The notes under the pieces: generated by a model
The model's database searches: none
What the model saw: the letters and a program-made list of their open reading frames with translations, nothing else
Told to the model about the DNA's origin: nothing
Assembly: GCA_017311185.1 (NCBI GenBank)
Contig: JAESUZ010002608.1
Coordinates: forward strand, 124,001 to 188,000
DNA length: 64,000 bases
Direction: 5' to 3'
Origin: Proteles cristata cristata
Taxonomy: Eukaryota > Chordata > Mammalia > Carnivora > Hyaenidae
Shown here: one piece after another, positions 45,466-58,890 of the stretch
Position numbering within the stretch: position 1 is the stretch's first letter
How the letters are laid out: each line of letters begins with the position of its first letter
Translations under genes and position numbers: made by a program

Positions 45466-46337
45466 TAAGTGTTTACTGCTTATATCTGCTTATGTTTTGA
45501 TGTGCTAGTCTCCTGATTCTTCTTCTTGGCAATAGCACCAGATGTGTAGCTGAGCAAACCCCATTCAACTCAGACATATGGACCTATCCCTGTGGATCGC
45601 CTTTCAACTACACATTGTTCCCCCAACTCAGGGGTGAGACTGGATTACTAAGGACAGTCATGGATGTTCAGGACATGCCCCTAAGACTTTGAGATGAAAG
45701 CCCACCAGGCAGCTCCAGGCATCCTGTCCAGGCGCTGGGTACCCCACCAGGACTGAGCCTGAGCACCCATCAGGGGGCAGCATTCTGTGAGGAGCTACTT
45801 CTCAGAACAATGCCCCTGAAGGTTAAGCAGTGCTTGTCTCTGAATCCTTCCTTCAGAGACCTCTCTCCCACCTCCCTTCATCCACATAAGTTAGCGTGTT
45901 TGAAAGAAAACATAAGAATGGAAATTCACTCCAACTTTCAAAGGCAGCCCAAACAAGAAATAAAAGAAGGCCACAGCAGATTAGCCCCATTGGAATGCCT
46001 TCTATCAAAACAAAACCTCTTCTACCTATTGTTTGAAGAAAATAAATTTGCAAGAGTGATCTGGTCATTAAATGCCCCCTTTGGTCTTTGGTAGAAAACA
46101 GAGAAGGTTTTAAGGCTTTTCAACTAAAGACTCCAAATGCCATACAGTTACCTATAACATGTGATTAGCATGGAATATATTGAGATAGGAGGTTAAGTTT
46201 GAGATCAGGAATTTCCAAGGGGGTCTCTTACAGACAACCTTGCAGGATTATTTTTGAGGTTGTTAAATATAGCAAAATGTTTTATGCATATGAATGTTTT
46301 CAGCCTTTTATCTAACAACCTTCTTCTAAAGAGTAAA

Positions 46338-46424
46338 CCTTTTTTTTTTCAGTTTTATATTGAGAGGCAGAGAGAGAATGCACATGGGAAACAGTGGGAA
46401 TCCAAAACAGGCTCCACACTGCAT
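46338..46424 (-). mobile_element. SINE fragment
   Basis: T-run, GAGAGGCAGAGAGAGAATGC and CAGGCTCCACACTGCAT; the tRNA-derived head is absent. Confidence 0.65.
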
Positions 46425-47399
46425 AGAAATCTCCTAATCATCCCTAAAATCTCCTTCTTAAAAATGCTTTGACACACCTCCCCCCAACATTAGAAGGCTT
46501 CTAATTTCAAGGCTACAAAGTGTCATTTGCTAAAACAATCAGCAATATAGATCCTGAAAGAATTTCAACAAATATAGTAAATAACACTTTTAAAGAAGTA
46601 AATTTAAGTCCTATAATAGTCTATTTTCACAGGTCTTAAAATAGAACTATAAAACACATGTAGTAGATCAAAGCAGACATAAGTGATATCGTCTAAATGA
46701 CTGCTCCCGGGTCTGACCTTAACCTTACTAAGAGTTAACCAGATAGGTGTTAACACAGCTAAAGCAACCTTACATCTGATGGGGACCAGGTCAACCACTG
46801 ACACTTAGGAGCTGAAGGCAGACACAGGCAGGGGGTCTTCAGCACTGGAAGGGGTGGCCTAGGAACAGGTGTCTAGGGAGACCCCTGTGGTAGAAATAGG
46901 CATACTGGGGAATCATGGCTTAGCAAATGTAATCATTTAGACTAGGCAGCTAATGCCCCTTGTGTGAGCCCATACTCACAAGCTACTTTGCTTCCTGTAT
47001 AGATTTGCATTCTAGGGGAAACAATGCCCTTGTCCATACTCGTGAATTTCTGACCCTTCATAGTTACATTTCTCATTTTAATTAATAATTTAATTTTGAT
47101 AATAGGGTTTTTTAAGTTGTTTTTTGTTGTTTGGTTGGTTGGGTTGTGGGTTTTTGCTCATACATGTCACCAAAAGCCAAATCATCCCATGGTGCTCCAA
47201 CAAACTTAAATTTCTGAGGCTACAAAGGTGGGGTGAGGGGTAGTAAGGAAAGGCTTTCCTGAGGAGGTGAGCGTTAGGCCAAGACCTAGAATTGACCAGA
47301 AATGGGCAGGTGGAGGAAGGTGGAAGATGGAGGGATCAGATGGAAGCTCATGGATAAAGGCCTTGAGACCGTGAGATTGGTGCTTTCAAGGAGAGAAGA

Positions 47400-47574
47400 G
47401 GCACCTGGGTGGCTTCATCACGTAAGCATCCAACTTAGTTTTAACTCAGGTCATGATCTCATAGTTTTGTGAGCTTGAGCCCCACATCTGGCTCTGCACT
47501 AGCAGCATGGAAACTGCTTGGGATTCTCTCTCTCCTTCTGTCTCCCCTTGCCCTGCTCATGCTGTCTCTGTCTC

Positions 47575-47645
<71 letters not shown>
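47400..47645 (+). mobile_element. Felid SINE with a microsatellite tail
   Basis: GGCACCTGGGTGGCTTCATC head, CT-rich middle and a tail of about nine TAAG units followed by about eight AAAT units. AGAGAAGA occurs on both sides. Confidence 0.9.
47574..47645. repeat. (TAAG)n(AAAT)n microsatellite in a SINE tail
   Basis: About nine TAAG units pass into about eight AAAT units; it grew from the A-rich tail of the SINE at 47400. Confidence 0.95.
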
Positions 47646-50335
47646 GAGAAGACTTACATGGCTGGACTACAGTGAATGAAAGGGCTTAGAGTGGACTTGG
47701 GAAACCAAGTAGGCCACTACAGTGGTGTGGGAGAGAGGTGGTTTGGCTTAGACTCTGGTGGTAGCAGGGGGTGGAGAGAAGTTTATAGGGTTGAGAGATA
47801 AGAAGTGGAAACATGGTGATGGATTCATGTGGAAAGTGAGGGAGAGGGAGGTGTCAAGGAAGGCTTCAAGAAGTCTCACTTGCATAGGAAAGTAGATGGC
47901 AGTGCCACAGGATGAGATGGCAGCACACAAGAATCACTTCTTCTCTCATGCTATGTATCTTCCTGTTCAATCTCATCTTTCTAGAGCTTCAGTCCAGACA
48001 CCGTGTTCAACTGTCTATGGCAACTGTCTCAAAAGTATCCATTTCAACACACTCAGGGCAAAACTCATCTTCTTCAATGACTGCTCTCCACCCTGTGCTG
48101 ACTTATGGGGAAAGGCAGCACCCTCTTGCCAAACATACTGTCCAGAAGCAGTGATCATCCTTAGCTTCATTCCCTCACCTCTAGGCAATAGCCAAATTCT
48201 AGGGATTTTACCTTCTTGATAGCCCCCATTGTCTCATTCATTGGCAAATATTTGTTGAATGACTATTACATCATGGAACTGGGTTTCCATAGTAAACCAG
48301 ACAGTCACAGCTTCTGCCCTCACAAGAACTTTATGAGGTGAAGTGACAAGTAAATGAGGAAAGAGAGGAGCATGGTGATGAGGACGAGTAAGAGGCAGCT
48401 GGGCAACAAAACTGAAGGGAGAGTATTTCAGTGACTTCTTCCTTCTAAGAAACAGAAGACAAGACTATATCATTAAATGCCAGGCATCCATACCACTTAG
48501 CAAACTTTTGGCAGCAAGTAATAGAATACCTGTCTAAAAGTACTTTAAACAACAGTAGTTTCTTTCCTAAAAGTAGAAAGTTCTGTTCAAAGTTTGGTGC
48601 AACTGCTCAATGATGTCATCAAGATGCAGTCTCTTTCTATCCTCCTCCTCATTCTCAGTATCCTCAGAAGACTTCATTTTCATCCCCAGGCTTGTTGCCT
48701 TATGGTCGCAAAACAGCTGCCTTGTTACAAACATCACAACCACATCAGGAAGTAGAAGGCAACCAGAGTTGCAAGAGTTACATTCTTTCATGTCTCTGTC
48801 TCTTTATCAGGGAGGAAAATCTTCCCCAGAAGCTCTCCCAAAATACTTTCACTTGTGTCTTTTTGGCATAAAAGGGTCATATGGTCATTTCTGGCTGCAA
48901 AGGAGTCTGGGAAAGCATGCACCTGGCATGGTCAGTCCCTACTGTAGCAGGTGAGCTCTGCTATATTGCAGGGAGAGCAGGAGGAATGACTACTGGGTGA
49001 GCAGACAAACATGTCTGCCACGGCTGTGCATAGTATACAGTACCGTACAGCATACAGTACCTTTGTGCCCACACCACACTGAAGAGAGCTATGTGGTGAC
49101 AGACAAGACTATTGTGGGATTTACAAAGGGGGTTGGGACAGAGACCTAAACCAAGACCTTTTACACAGAGACACTTTGTGGAATACCTGCTGGAATGTCC
49201 CCAGAGTATTTCAGGATACCCCAGCTTCTGACTAACAAGAATCTTGTAGCCTCTGACTAACAAGATTCTAAGCAAAAGGTGAGGCAGATAGTGATAATGA
49301 TCAGAGCAAGGAAAGTTTAGGGTCAATTCATGTTTTAATTAGCCCTCTCGATCTAACAGTTGAAGTCTCTAAATCATTCCATATCAAAAGGCCCCACTGG
49401 AAATAGTTGAGTTTCAACTCAGTTCCAGCTCAATGAAGCATTGAAAACAAGTGTCTGACATTTTCTCCTTTATGGCTCCAAATAAACAATGAGAAAGCCA
49501 GTTTCCTGTTTGGGTTGGGTCCATTGGATCCTAGCCCTTAGAAGCTTTGAATTATATCACAGTCAGTGACATGCAAGGACTTGAAGGGGAAGAAACGAAG
49601 CACAGGGGAAAGTTGGCACAGTGTCAGGAAATCTGGCTAGAGTTAAGTCTCTCCAATCACGAGAAACAATGGCAACTCGGGCATGAGTCAGTGACCCCAG
49701 AGCAAGCACATCTTGGGGCAACAAGAGCACATACAGGCAGGTCATAGGCATGGCCAATCCAACAAGGAGGCCTTTCTACGTTGAGACCCCATGTTGGCCT
49801 CACAACCAGAGGGTATTGGTGGGAGTGAGTAGCCACACGCAGCACTTGAAATAAGGCCAGCCCAAACTGAGGTGTGTTCAAAAGTACATATTGGATTTCA
49901 AACATAGAAGATCAAAAAAAAGTAAAATCTCAATCATTTTGTATATTTATTAAATATTGAGATGACAATACTTTGTATACATTGGGTTAAATAAAAGGTA
50001 TTATTAATTTCACCTTTAAAAAATTTGTAATGTGGTTACAAGAAAATTTTAAATCATGTAGATGACTTGGATTTGTGGATCATATTATCTGTCTATGGGA
50101 CAGTGCTCGGTTAGACAAGCCCCACTCCTGGCCTCTTAACGGGCTACAAGGTCTCCATGGCAACTCAGATGGCACAGAGCTGTTGGAACTCAAACTTCTA
50201 GAGAACCATTATTCCCTGAATGAATGGGTAAGAAGCCTTTCCTTTATTACATGTGGAGAGAGAGTTTGCGAATTCTGGGGTGTCAATTTCAGGTAAAATT
50301 TTACATCTTTGCAGGAAGACACACTGAGGATGTTA

Positions 50336-50414
50336 TTTTTTTAAATGCTTATTTTTGAGAGAGAGAGAGAGAGAGAGAGAGGTAGAGGGAAGGAGAGAGG
50401 GAGGGAAGGAGAGG

Positions 50415-50458
<44 letters not shown>

Positions 50459-50616
50459 AGGGGAGGGGCTCAGAGAAAGGGAGAAAGAATTCCAAGTAGG
50501 CTCCACGCTGCCAGCACAGAGCCCAACACAGGGCTCAAACTCACAAACCGGGAGATCATGACCTGAACCAAAACCAAGAGCCAGATGCTCAGTTGATTGA
50601 GCCACCCAGGGGCCCC
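50336..50616 (-). mobile_element. Felid SINE with two expanded GA blocks
   Basis: GA runs at about 50358-50381 and 50419-50453 lengthen it to 281 bases. It ends TGAGCCACCCAGGGGCCCC. Confidence 0.9.
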
Positions 50617-50934
50617 AAGGATATAATTAAAAAAAAAAAAAAAATCCTAGCATGGCTCCAGAGGGAGTCCAAGACTGACTTTCTTGTGTGTGGAATAAAG
50701 TTATCTTGAAGGCAGAACCTGAAAAGCAGCCTCAGAAACACTCAGAGCTGGGGCAGCACCACTGGGATAAGCGGGCTCCCCCCCCCAGTGTGTCCATGTG
50801 AAGAACACACGAGTCACAAGCGGTGAAACAAAGTGAAACATCTGGTTATGAAGCAATAGGGAACAGTGGGAACTGTGGATAATTGAAGATTGCATGCTCC
50901 ATACCACCCCCACCAAAGCATTCCCATTTCAGAT

Positions 50935-51059
50935 TTTTTTAAGTAGGCTTCTCACCCAGGGCAGAGCCCAACCCAGGCTTGAACTCAGGACCCTGAGATC
51001 AAGACCTGAACTAAGATCAAGAGTCAGATGTTTAACTGACTGAGTCACCCAGGAGCCCC
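50935..51059 (-). mobile_element. Short, older carnivore SINE
   Basis: TTTTTTTAAGTAGGCTTCTC then the reversed tRNA part ending GAGTCACCCAGGAGCCCC. No GA block. CAGATTTTTTTAA and CAGATATTTTTAA flank it. Confidence 0.85.
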
Positions 51060-53329
51060 TCAGATATTTTTAAACACTGTGCTATCCAAACAAAGTCAGT
51101 TTGAGAGTTAGATTTCTTCCAATGGCTCCATTCTGCAAGTTCGATTCCCAAGCACTCTTATAAATGTTCCGCGATGTTTGTCAACCAAGTGCATTTATCA
51201 AAATTATAAAGATCCTTGAAAAAACAAAATTGTCCCATCCCATCCTGAATCTTTAAAGGCTCTCCAGATGATTCTAATGTGCTCACCTACATAAAAGCAA
51301 CTGCAAGTTCAGAAATCCCAGAGACCAACAGAAGCTGGATGCCTTCCTGGAGGAGGTGTGACTCTGTGTTGTTCTGACACATTTTCTCCCTGGGTCATCG
51401 GGACTCAGCTTTGGAAGCTTTTTTGAGTTCCTCCTGGGTCTCCTGACTACCACCCTTTCTAGAACCACTGCTAGCATCCAAAGAAATGATGCTCGCAGTA
51501 AGGAGCCACGTCTTGGTGGGCCCTGAAATTCACAGGCCAGTGTACAAAGAAGGTGGTCAGTGGCAGAAGGAAGTGCCTGTGGCAGAGAATCTATTAACTT
51601 TAAATGACCAAACCTTACCTATGTTGAGTCAGTCCTTTGCAGCCACCATCTCCCACCTGTCTCACTGCCAAGGCCACAGTGCAGAGTTCATCTTAGCCAC
51701 CCTCATTGGCTGCCATGTGATTAGTTCTTTTCACCCATAGGGAAGACTTAGAAATGACTAGTCAGATTTTTCATAGACACAAACAAGCCAAAAGAAGGAT
51801 AACATTGTTAGTCCCCAGGCCCTGCCCCACATCCCTCCACTCATTGTGTGAGGACAGCTTTGCTTCTCTTTCTTTCTTTGGGGGCCTCCTACAATGTCCA
51901 CATGTGCACCGCTTGTCCTGCCTCAGACCTTCACATTCCTCATGGAAAGTGTCCTGTCACCCGCAGCTCTGCCCCTCACTGCCTGTCACAGCCCCAGGCA
52001 CGGGGAGCCCCCTTCCTCAGCATCCTGGATCTGATTGGTCAGTACCCTTGCCAGAGCAGCTAAAGTTTCTGAATGTCACCCCCATGTATATCTGGCCAAA
52101 TGATCCGTGCAGACAGACTTTGTGTGCTTAATACCCCTGGTAATTTAATGTAAAGCAGTATTTCTTTCCAGGCTACAAGGTGGGATCTACCGACGCAGGA
52201 CTCAGTGTTAGGTACATGAAGGGAATGCATGCACATCAGAATCGGCGCAGTCACACCTGGACCAGATCAGGGCAACACCTGCGTGATCTCAGAGGTACCA
52301 CGGCCCTAGGATGGCTTGCCAGCAGGCGCCCATGCAATCTAAAATTTCTCCCTCCAATTCTCAGTAAATGAGCATTATGTTGTGACAGCTGCAAGTCATT
52401 AAGATCTCAGACATTAAAAACCTAGTGTAGTTCATTTATCGGGATTCTTCCCACCTAATACTCAGCAAGAACAAATCGGATAGGAAAGGGATTCTAGAAA
52501 GACTAATTTTGGTGGACGAATCCAAGGAAGGCAGTCACCTGGCTCTAGGGGAGCTGTCACGCAAAGGAAAGGAAAGGGAGGTGGGGAGGGCAGGGAGAGG
52601 AAGAGGAGTATACAAGAGGAAGCCGAGGACAACGCATGATTAAAACACATTCCGTGCTAAGCACATGGAAGTGAACAGAGAAGGCAGCCGGCAAGGACCA
52701 AGGAGCCGGTCAGGTGCGTGCCTGTGCCTCCGGGCAGGCTGTGCGCTTCCCTCCTCCATGTTATTTAGACCAGGGTTACTTCCTTTTCCCAGAATCTTAA
52801 AATCCCAGTTTGCCTGCCCTAATGGCCATTTGTTGCTTTTATCTTCCCAACATACTTCCTACCTTCTTCTGGTAACAGCACCTCCCTTCCCTTAAGAGAT
52901 CTGCTCCTTTGCATTCACCAGGTTCTCTTGGGGCAGCCAAGCTCAACAGCCTTCACGCAGGTACCTGGGTGTCGAGGGGCTCCGACTTGGCCAATCATAG
53001 GACTCCAATCCCCTGGTCAGAGGGATTGGCCCAAAGGACAACCACCTGACCCAAACTGGGCCAATCAGATTCCACCCTGTAGGAATTTGACATCTGAGCG
53101 GACATCCAGGGTAGAAGGAAATTGGAGCTGGGTCTGACCCAGCTGTGGAGAAAGGCCAAGCAATCTCCATGCCATCTTAGCTTCTTCCCCGAGCACTCGA
53201 GCACTCGCCCCCTCACCCCACCAAAGGCCAGGTCACTATTAACTTTCATATAGTTAACTAGCCCCATGTCTTTCCAATAAACTGGTACTTAGATGAGTTA
53301 GAATCAGTTTCAGTTGTTACCAACAACCT

Positions 53330-53547
53330 GGGGCACCTATGTGGCTCAGTTGGTTGAGCCTCTGACTTCAGCTGAAGTCATGATCTCACAGTTGATGGGT
53401 TCAAGCCCCACATTGGGCTCTGTGCTGACAGCTCAGAGCCTGGAGCCTGCTTCAGATTCTGTGTCTCCCTCTCTCTCTCGGTCCCTCCCCTGCTTATGCT
53501 CTGTTTCTTTCTCTCTCTCAAAAATAAAAACGAAAAAAAAAAAAAAC
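53330..53547 (+). mobile_element. Felid SINE, sense
   Basis: GGGGCACCTATGTGGCTCAG head, CTGACAGCTCAGAGCC, CT-rich middle, AAAAATAAAAACG and a 14-base A-run. Confidence 0.92.
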
Positions 53548-55853
53548 CACACCCCTGATAATGGAATATTCAAGTGACACACGTAGCTGATGGAAAGGGC
53601 TGAGCCAAGACAGCATGGGGAGCCAAGGGAGGACACCCCTGCCCCCCCCATCCCAGGTTGGGAATCTTATAGTCCTTGCTACATGGGGTTAAACTACTAA
53701 CTGATATTATGACCCAAACGCTACATCCCCACGACTGACACTTTGGGAAAGATATGGCAGAAAACACCAGGCTGTGGGAGGGCTTTGGCTATGTTCCTGG
53801 CTCGTGTTAACGCAGGATGCACGAGCATATTGACTCCTGCTGCCTTCAGCAAATGCAGCACATGCCTGGTGGTTGAATAATGTTGCGCTCAGCCTGTGCA
53901 AGTTATTCAGCTACCGTCTTGCAGTTTCTCCTTGGCCGGTCAGCTCCTGCTTATGGGGGGACCAGAGGGAGACTCGGAGGCAGGATGCAGGGAGAGAGGT
54001 TCTGACACTTTCGGCAGCAGTTGCCAATGTCTTGTCACTGTCTCATGACCAGACTCACCACACCCCCTCAGAAGTCCTAGGTGTAGGACCAGCCCGGAGG
54101 TCCCGTTCTCAGCTGAGTTCTGTCCCTGCACTAAAATTAGTGTCCTGACTAGGAAACAGCAACCTGGGAAAATTGGGGGAGGGGGGGAGGAGAGGAGGGA
54201 GTCTTATCCCCAGGCCCTTTCCAAACACGTTCTATTATAAATTCACTCCTTTCCAAAAGAGATTAGCAATTCCTGGCCATGATTAAGTGTCACTTACTGG
54301 GGAGCAGCCTGGAGACAGAAGAAGGACATGCTTTCAAGCTGGACAGTGAGGGTCCTGTCCTGACCCTCCATGCTTTAAAATGTCCTAATCTGACTTCCTT
54401 CTGGCCATGCCCTTCCCTACAGGATGAAAAGCCCATGGGACGCCAGGAGCCTGGGACCCCCTTCTAGACATTGCTTCAAGCACCCACGATCATAGAATAT
54501 CTTGCCCAAATGGCCAGAGCCTGCTTCCCAGGTCCATGAGGGGCCCTTCCCTGAGTTACTTTTCTGAGAGGACCTTGTGCTTTCATGTCACACACCTCTG
54601 GGACCACAGTGCTACTAAGAGACAGCTGATAGAATGGAGGTGACCGGAGCTCAGCCATGTCCCCTGAGTTGTCCATGTGCAAGCAGGAGACCCTGTTGTA
54701 CAGGACAGGACTGAGGTGGGGTCGACCAAAGCCCTCTTTTTGTGCTCTTGCTCCAGCCCCGTAAATGTTGGGGGGTGGGGAGGCTGACAGGAAGCAAATC
54801 AACTCTGCTCCTTGGATCTCAGCCATTACACTGGGGGTGGGGGTGGGGGGGGGGGCTAAGTGGCAGAACTGCAAGGCTGGGTCCAGATTCAAAGATCATG
54901 ACTCAACAGTCAATAAAGCTCCCCCAGATGTGATCAAGGAGAGTTTTCTTAAACTTTATTGACAGAGATACTCTAGGCTGGATACTCAGGAGCTCACAAT
55001 TCTATCAACCCCAAGGTAAACCCAGGCCCCAAAGCCCATGCCAGGAGGGAGTGGGCCTCAAGCCCCAGCCCCAGCAACAAAACCTGGCCCAGTGCACCTC
55101 AGGTGTGGCAAAGGTGAACCCCAGATGGAGGCTCCAGCCAGCAGAGCACGGGAAAGCCAGGGGCCAACGGAGTACTCACCCGTTGGCTCAACTGGGGTAG
55201 TGAGTCAGCAAACATCTCTGCCTGCCTACTCATTGTTCCTGACCAACAGGACATGCATCCTCTGGGCCAGCGGCTGTCATCTCCTGTTCCCTTTCCCCCT
55301 TTTTAAATGGAAGCTTTTATTGTTATTCTGTCCCTCCCCCAAAAAGATTATCTATAGGGTGTGTTGAGGGTGGCACATTCATCTTTTCACGGGGTCATAC
55401 AGAGCACATCCAGCCTTGAGGGGGAAGGGTATTCAATAGACTTCTGGTTGTCTCCCAGGGGGAGGTATGAGCAGTGTGGTATTATCTTAAGTAGGAACAT
55501 TTTTTAATGTTATATGGGAAGAAGAGGGTGTGTGCGCTGGGCAACAAAGTAACTGTTGTCTTTGTTCAGTCTGCACCCACCTCCCACGCCTGACACTTCC
55601 GGTCACAGACCTTGAACCTCTGACTGCTGAGGGAGGCCCATGAGCCAGGTTAGAACAATCACTGCACTTCACCACAGTGATTGATTCAGGAAGGTCATAT
55701 GACAATGACAACAGCTGCCAAATTCAATTCTTCTGGCTGGAGCTGGTAGAAGTCCTTTCTTGGTGACACAAGAAAATGTGAGTCCAAGGGTAGAATATGA
55801 GTACAAGGCTGTCAGTAGCCATGTTCCCCTCTGTGCAGAAAGACCAGATGAAT

Positions 55854-56080
55854 GGGGCGCCTGGGTGGCTTAGTCAGTTAAGCGTCCGACTTTCGCTTAG
55901 GTCATGATCTCGCGGTTCGTGGGTTCGAGCCCCGCGTCGGGCTCTGTGCTGACTGCCAGCTCACAGCCTGGAGCCTGTTTCAGAGTCTGTCACTCCCTCT
56001 CTCTCTGACCCTCCCCTGCTCACACTGTTTCTCTCTCTCTCCTAGAAATAAATAAAACATTAAAAAAAAAAAAAAAAGAA
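55854..56080 (+). mobile_element. Young felid SINE, perfect duplication
   Basis: Nearly identical to the copy at 9144 over about 190 bases, with the same GACTTTCGCTTAGGTC and CTGACTGCCAGCTC variants. The 16-base duplication AGAAAGACCAGATGAA is perfect at 55838-55853 and 56081-56096. Confidence 0.96.
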
Positions 56081-56271
56081 AGAAAGACCAGATGAAGTAG
56101 GAGAGAAAGAGGCAAAGAGGAGAGAGAGTGTGTGTGTGTTCTGAAAGGCCCAAGTGTCTGAGTCTGGTCCCTGAGGTGCCCATAAATTCCTTGATTCCTG
56201 TGTGTCTTCTTTATTTATTCTCTGAACTTACTCACTTTTTCTGCTTAAGCTAATATAGAAAGTATAATTAT

Positions 56272-56478
56272 CCGGGCAGGTGAGTGGCTCAGTTGGTTAA
56301 GTATCTGACTTTAGCTCAGTTCATAATCTCACAGTTGTTAAGTTCAAGCCCTGCATTGGGCTCTTTGCTGTCAGTGTGAAACCCACTTCAGATCCTCTGT
56401 CCTCCTCTCTCTCCGCCCCTCCCCAGTTTGCACGCTCTCTCTCAGTTTCTCTCAAAAATAAACATTAAAAAAAAAAAA
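56272..56478 (+). mobile_element. Felid SINE, sense
   Basis: GGGCAGGTGAGTGGCTCAG head, CT-rich middle and a 12-base A-tail. AAAGTATAATTATC and AAAAGTAATTATCTT flank it. Confidence 0.9.
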
Positions 56479-57071
56479 GTAATTATCTTCTTCACCTAAA
56501 AGTCCCAACAACAAATCAACCATTTCTAAACATTTGAGCTAAACTCTCTCAAACCTTAGCCTTTTACAATACTTTTTGGAGTAATCCAAGTAAGACGTTA
56601 TGGACAGAATGGCACTAGAAGAGAGAGAAGTAAGAGATTTTAAAGCACCTTGGGAAATGGAATTAGAACTTCGTGATTTACTTCATGTGGGGGATAAGAC
56701 CAAGGGCATAGTCAAGGACAACCATCTTGGACAGTCAAGTGGTGGTGACAGTCACTTCTGTGAACTGAAACACAGAAAAAAAGCAAGTTGAGCAAGGGAA
56801 TCCGAGTAGAGGCTCCGGAGAGGCAGCTGACCACAGTGGTCTGGGGCTTAGAAAGTGCCTTGGGCTGCCGATGATAAGTCACACCATGAGTTAATGAAAT
56901 GACTCAGGAGAGCATAAGGAGTGAGAAGATGAACACAGGACCCTAGAGAAAATCCACTGTCAAGATGCAACAGAAGAAGAAGGGCATGAGAAAGGCTGAG
57001 AAGGAGTAGCCAGAAGGACAGGAAGAAAACCAGGACGGTGGGTGCCACAGAACCCAGAGGAAGGACGGATT

Positions 57072-57274
57072 TCTTTCTTGTTTTCTTTTTCTTTTTTTCC
57101 TTTAGAGAACAGGGGTGGGGGGCGGGGGGCAGAAGGACAGAGAGAGAGAGAATCTCAAGCAGGTTCTACTCTCAATGTGGAGCCTGATGCTGGGCTTGAT
57201 CCCATGACCCTGGGATCATGACCTGAGCCAAAATTAAGTCTGATGCTCAACCGACTGAGCCACCCGGGTGCCCC
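57072..57274 (-). mobile_element. Felid SINE, antisense
   Basis: CT/T-rich tail, G-rich run near 57115, reversed head ending CCACCCGGGTGCCCC. AAGGACGGATTT and AAGGACAGATTT flank it. Confidence 0.9.
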
Positions 57275-57559
57275 ATAAGGACAGATTTGGAAGGTAGCAC
57301 TAGTGGTGGCTGCTCTTCCAAGAGATTGCCTGTGAGACCCCACAGTTGGGAGGTCCCTGATGACCTTGGGAGACAGAGCTTGGTGTGGTGGGAGCAAAAT
57401 CCAAGGAATCTTGGATTTAGGAGAGAATGGGAGGTAGAAAGTTCAGACAGCAAGTTAGGAAAACTTTGCTAACCTTTAAAGAGTTAAAAAGAAAAAAAGA
57501 ACAGCCACCTGGGAGGGAGATGGGAGGGAGATTATTTTAAATATGGGAGCACTTGGGGT

Positions 57560-57850
57560 CATTTAAGTGACTTCAGTTTTATTGCATACTCCGATGTGAT
57601 CTCATTTGAACCGTATGATAACCTCATGAGGAAGTTTTCCCATTCTGCAGACATGGAAACTGGAACTTAGACCGCATGAATGTTGAAAGTCCCAGGGAAT
57701 GGGTAGTAAGGTTTGGAAGAGGAGACAGGGCCGTTCCTTCCCTGCCTTTATACCCACTGCCACCCCATCATACCAAGGTCTAAAAAAGGTTACACCTTGG
57801 CCAGGTCACACAGCCAGTAAGTGACATCTGGATTTGAACTTGCGTCTGCA
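57560..57850 (+). repeat. MIR-type remnants
   Basis: GATGTGATCTCATTTGAACC, CCTCATGAGGAAGTTTTCCC and GGCCAGGTCACACAGCCAG, with GGATTTGAACTTGCGTCTGC. An AC-rich stretch separates the two parts. Confidence 0.65.
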
Positions 57851-58729
57851 GTAGTTGAGGTGTCTGTGCTCACCACTTTCAAGGAGCCCTCATCACAGGC
57901 TCCCAGGGCCTCTCCTGCACCCTCTCGAGCCCTGCATGGCCCCGTCACACACCAGAGCCTGCAACCCCACAGGAGTGTGAGGCAATGTGCCTGGGGGGAA
58001 GGGAGCCTGGAGAAGAACATACCAGGTCCTTCTCTTTTACTCAGTGATAAAGTAATTTAAAATACTTTTAATGATTTTAACATAAAAATAATACTATAGA
58101 GTAATATAAAAATACTTTTAATAATTTTAATACAAAAGATGATTTTTATATTAAAAATAAACACAGAGACATTGTTAAGCAGAACACAAGAATCACATGA
58201 ATTTCCAAGATGAAACGTGAGACGTCAATGAAATGTCTTGCTGGCGGCTGCCAGTTTGGACTCCAGCCAGCTCCTGTTTAGAATATTTCCAAAGAAAACT
58301 ATGAAAAACAACTGGCAAACAGGACGAAGGGCTTAGGATGGAATTTCAGAATTTCTAGTCTGTCCCACTCACCTTCCAGGCTCAGCTAACCCTGCTGAGC
58401 TAACTTCTGCTACACAAGAAGCTCACTTGATCCCCCGTCTCCATCCCTTTCGCTTTCCCCCATCTGCCTTGTTTCCCCCACAGCCTGGAATGGCTCACGA
58501 AGCCCTCCAGGACCGCAGTATCTCCCCTCGGCTAAGCCCCTGGATTAAGCCAGCGGGTTCACAGCTGCGCTGCGTGGTTGTACTCTCCAGCTGTGGCATA
58601 TGGAGGGTTTGCCTCACTAAGCATCTTTAGAGTATGGACCGCAGGTACCGCATCTCTGTGGCCCACACATGGAGCAAGATGTGGTTCCCAGAGAAGTGAA
58701 AACAACAGCCGTGCCAACATAGATTTAAT

Positions 58730-58890
58730 GAAGACTCGCATATGTAATCCCATTTGAACCCCGTAATAGCCCCACGAGGAAGTTTTCTCATTCAACAGAT
58801 GTGAAGACTGACGCTGCCAGGCTAAGTGCTTCTTGTGAGGTCAGGTAGGTAGGAAGTGACGGCACCACGGTCAGGCCAGAGTCTGGGCTC
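58730..58890 (+). repeat. MIR remnant
   Basis: AATCCCATTTGAACCCCGTA, CCACGAGGAAGTTTTCTCAT and GGCCAGAGTCTGGGCTCTC in MIR order. Confidence 0.65.

Noticed and set aside
50336..50616. Arg-Glu or Ser-Leu repeat proteins
   Set aside because: Translations of GA-rich SINE sequence.
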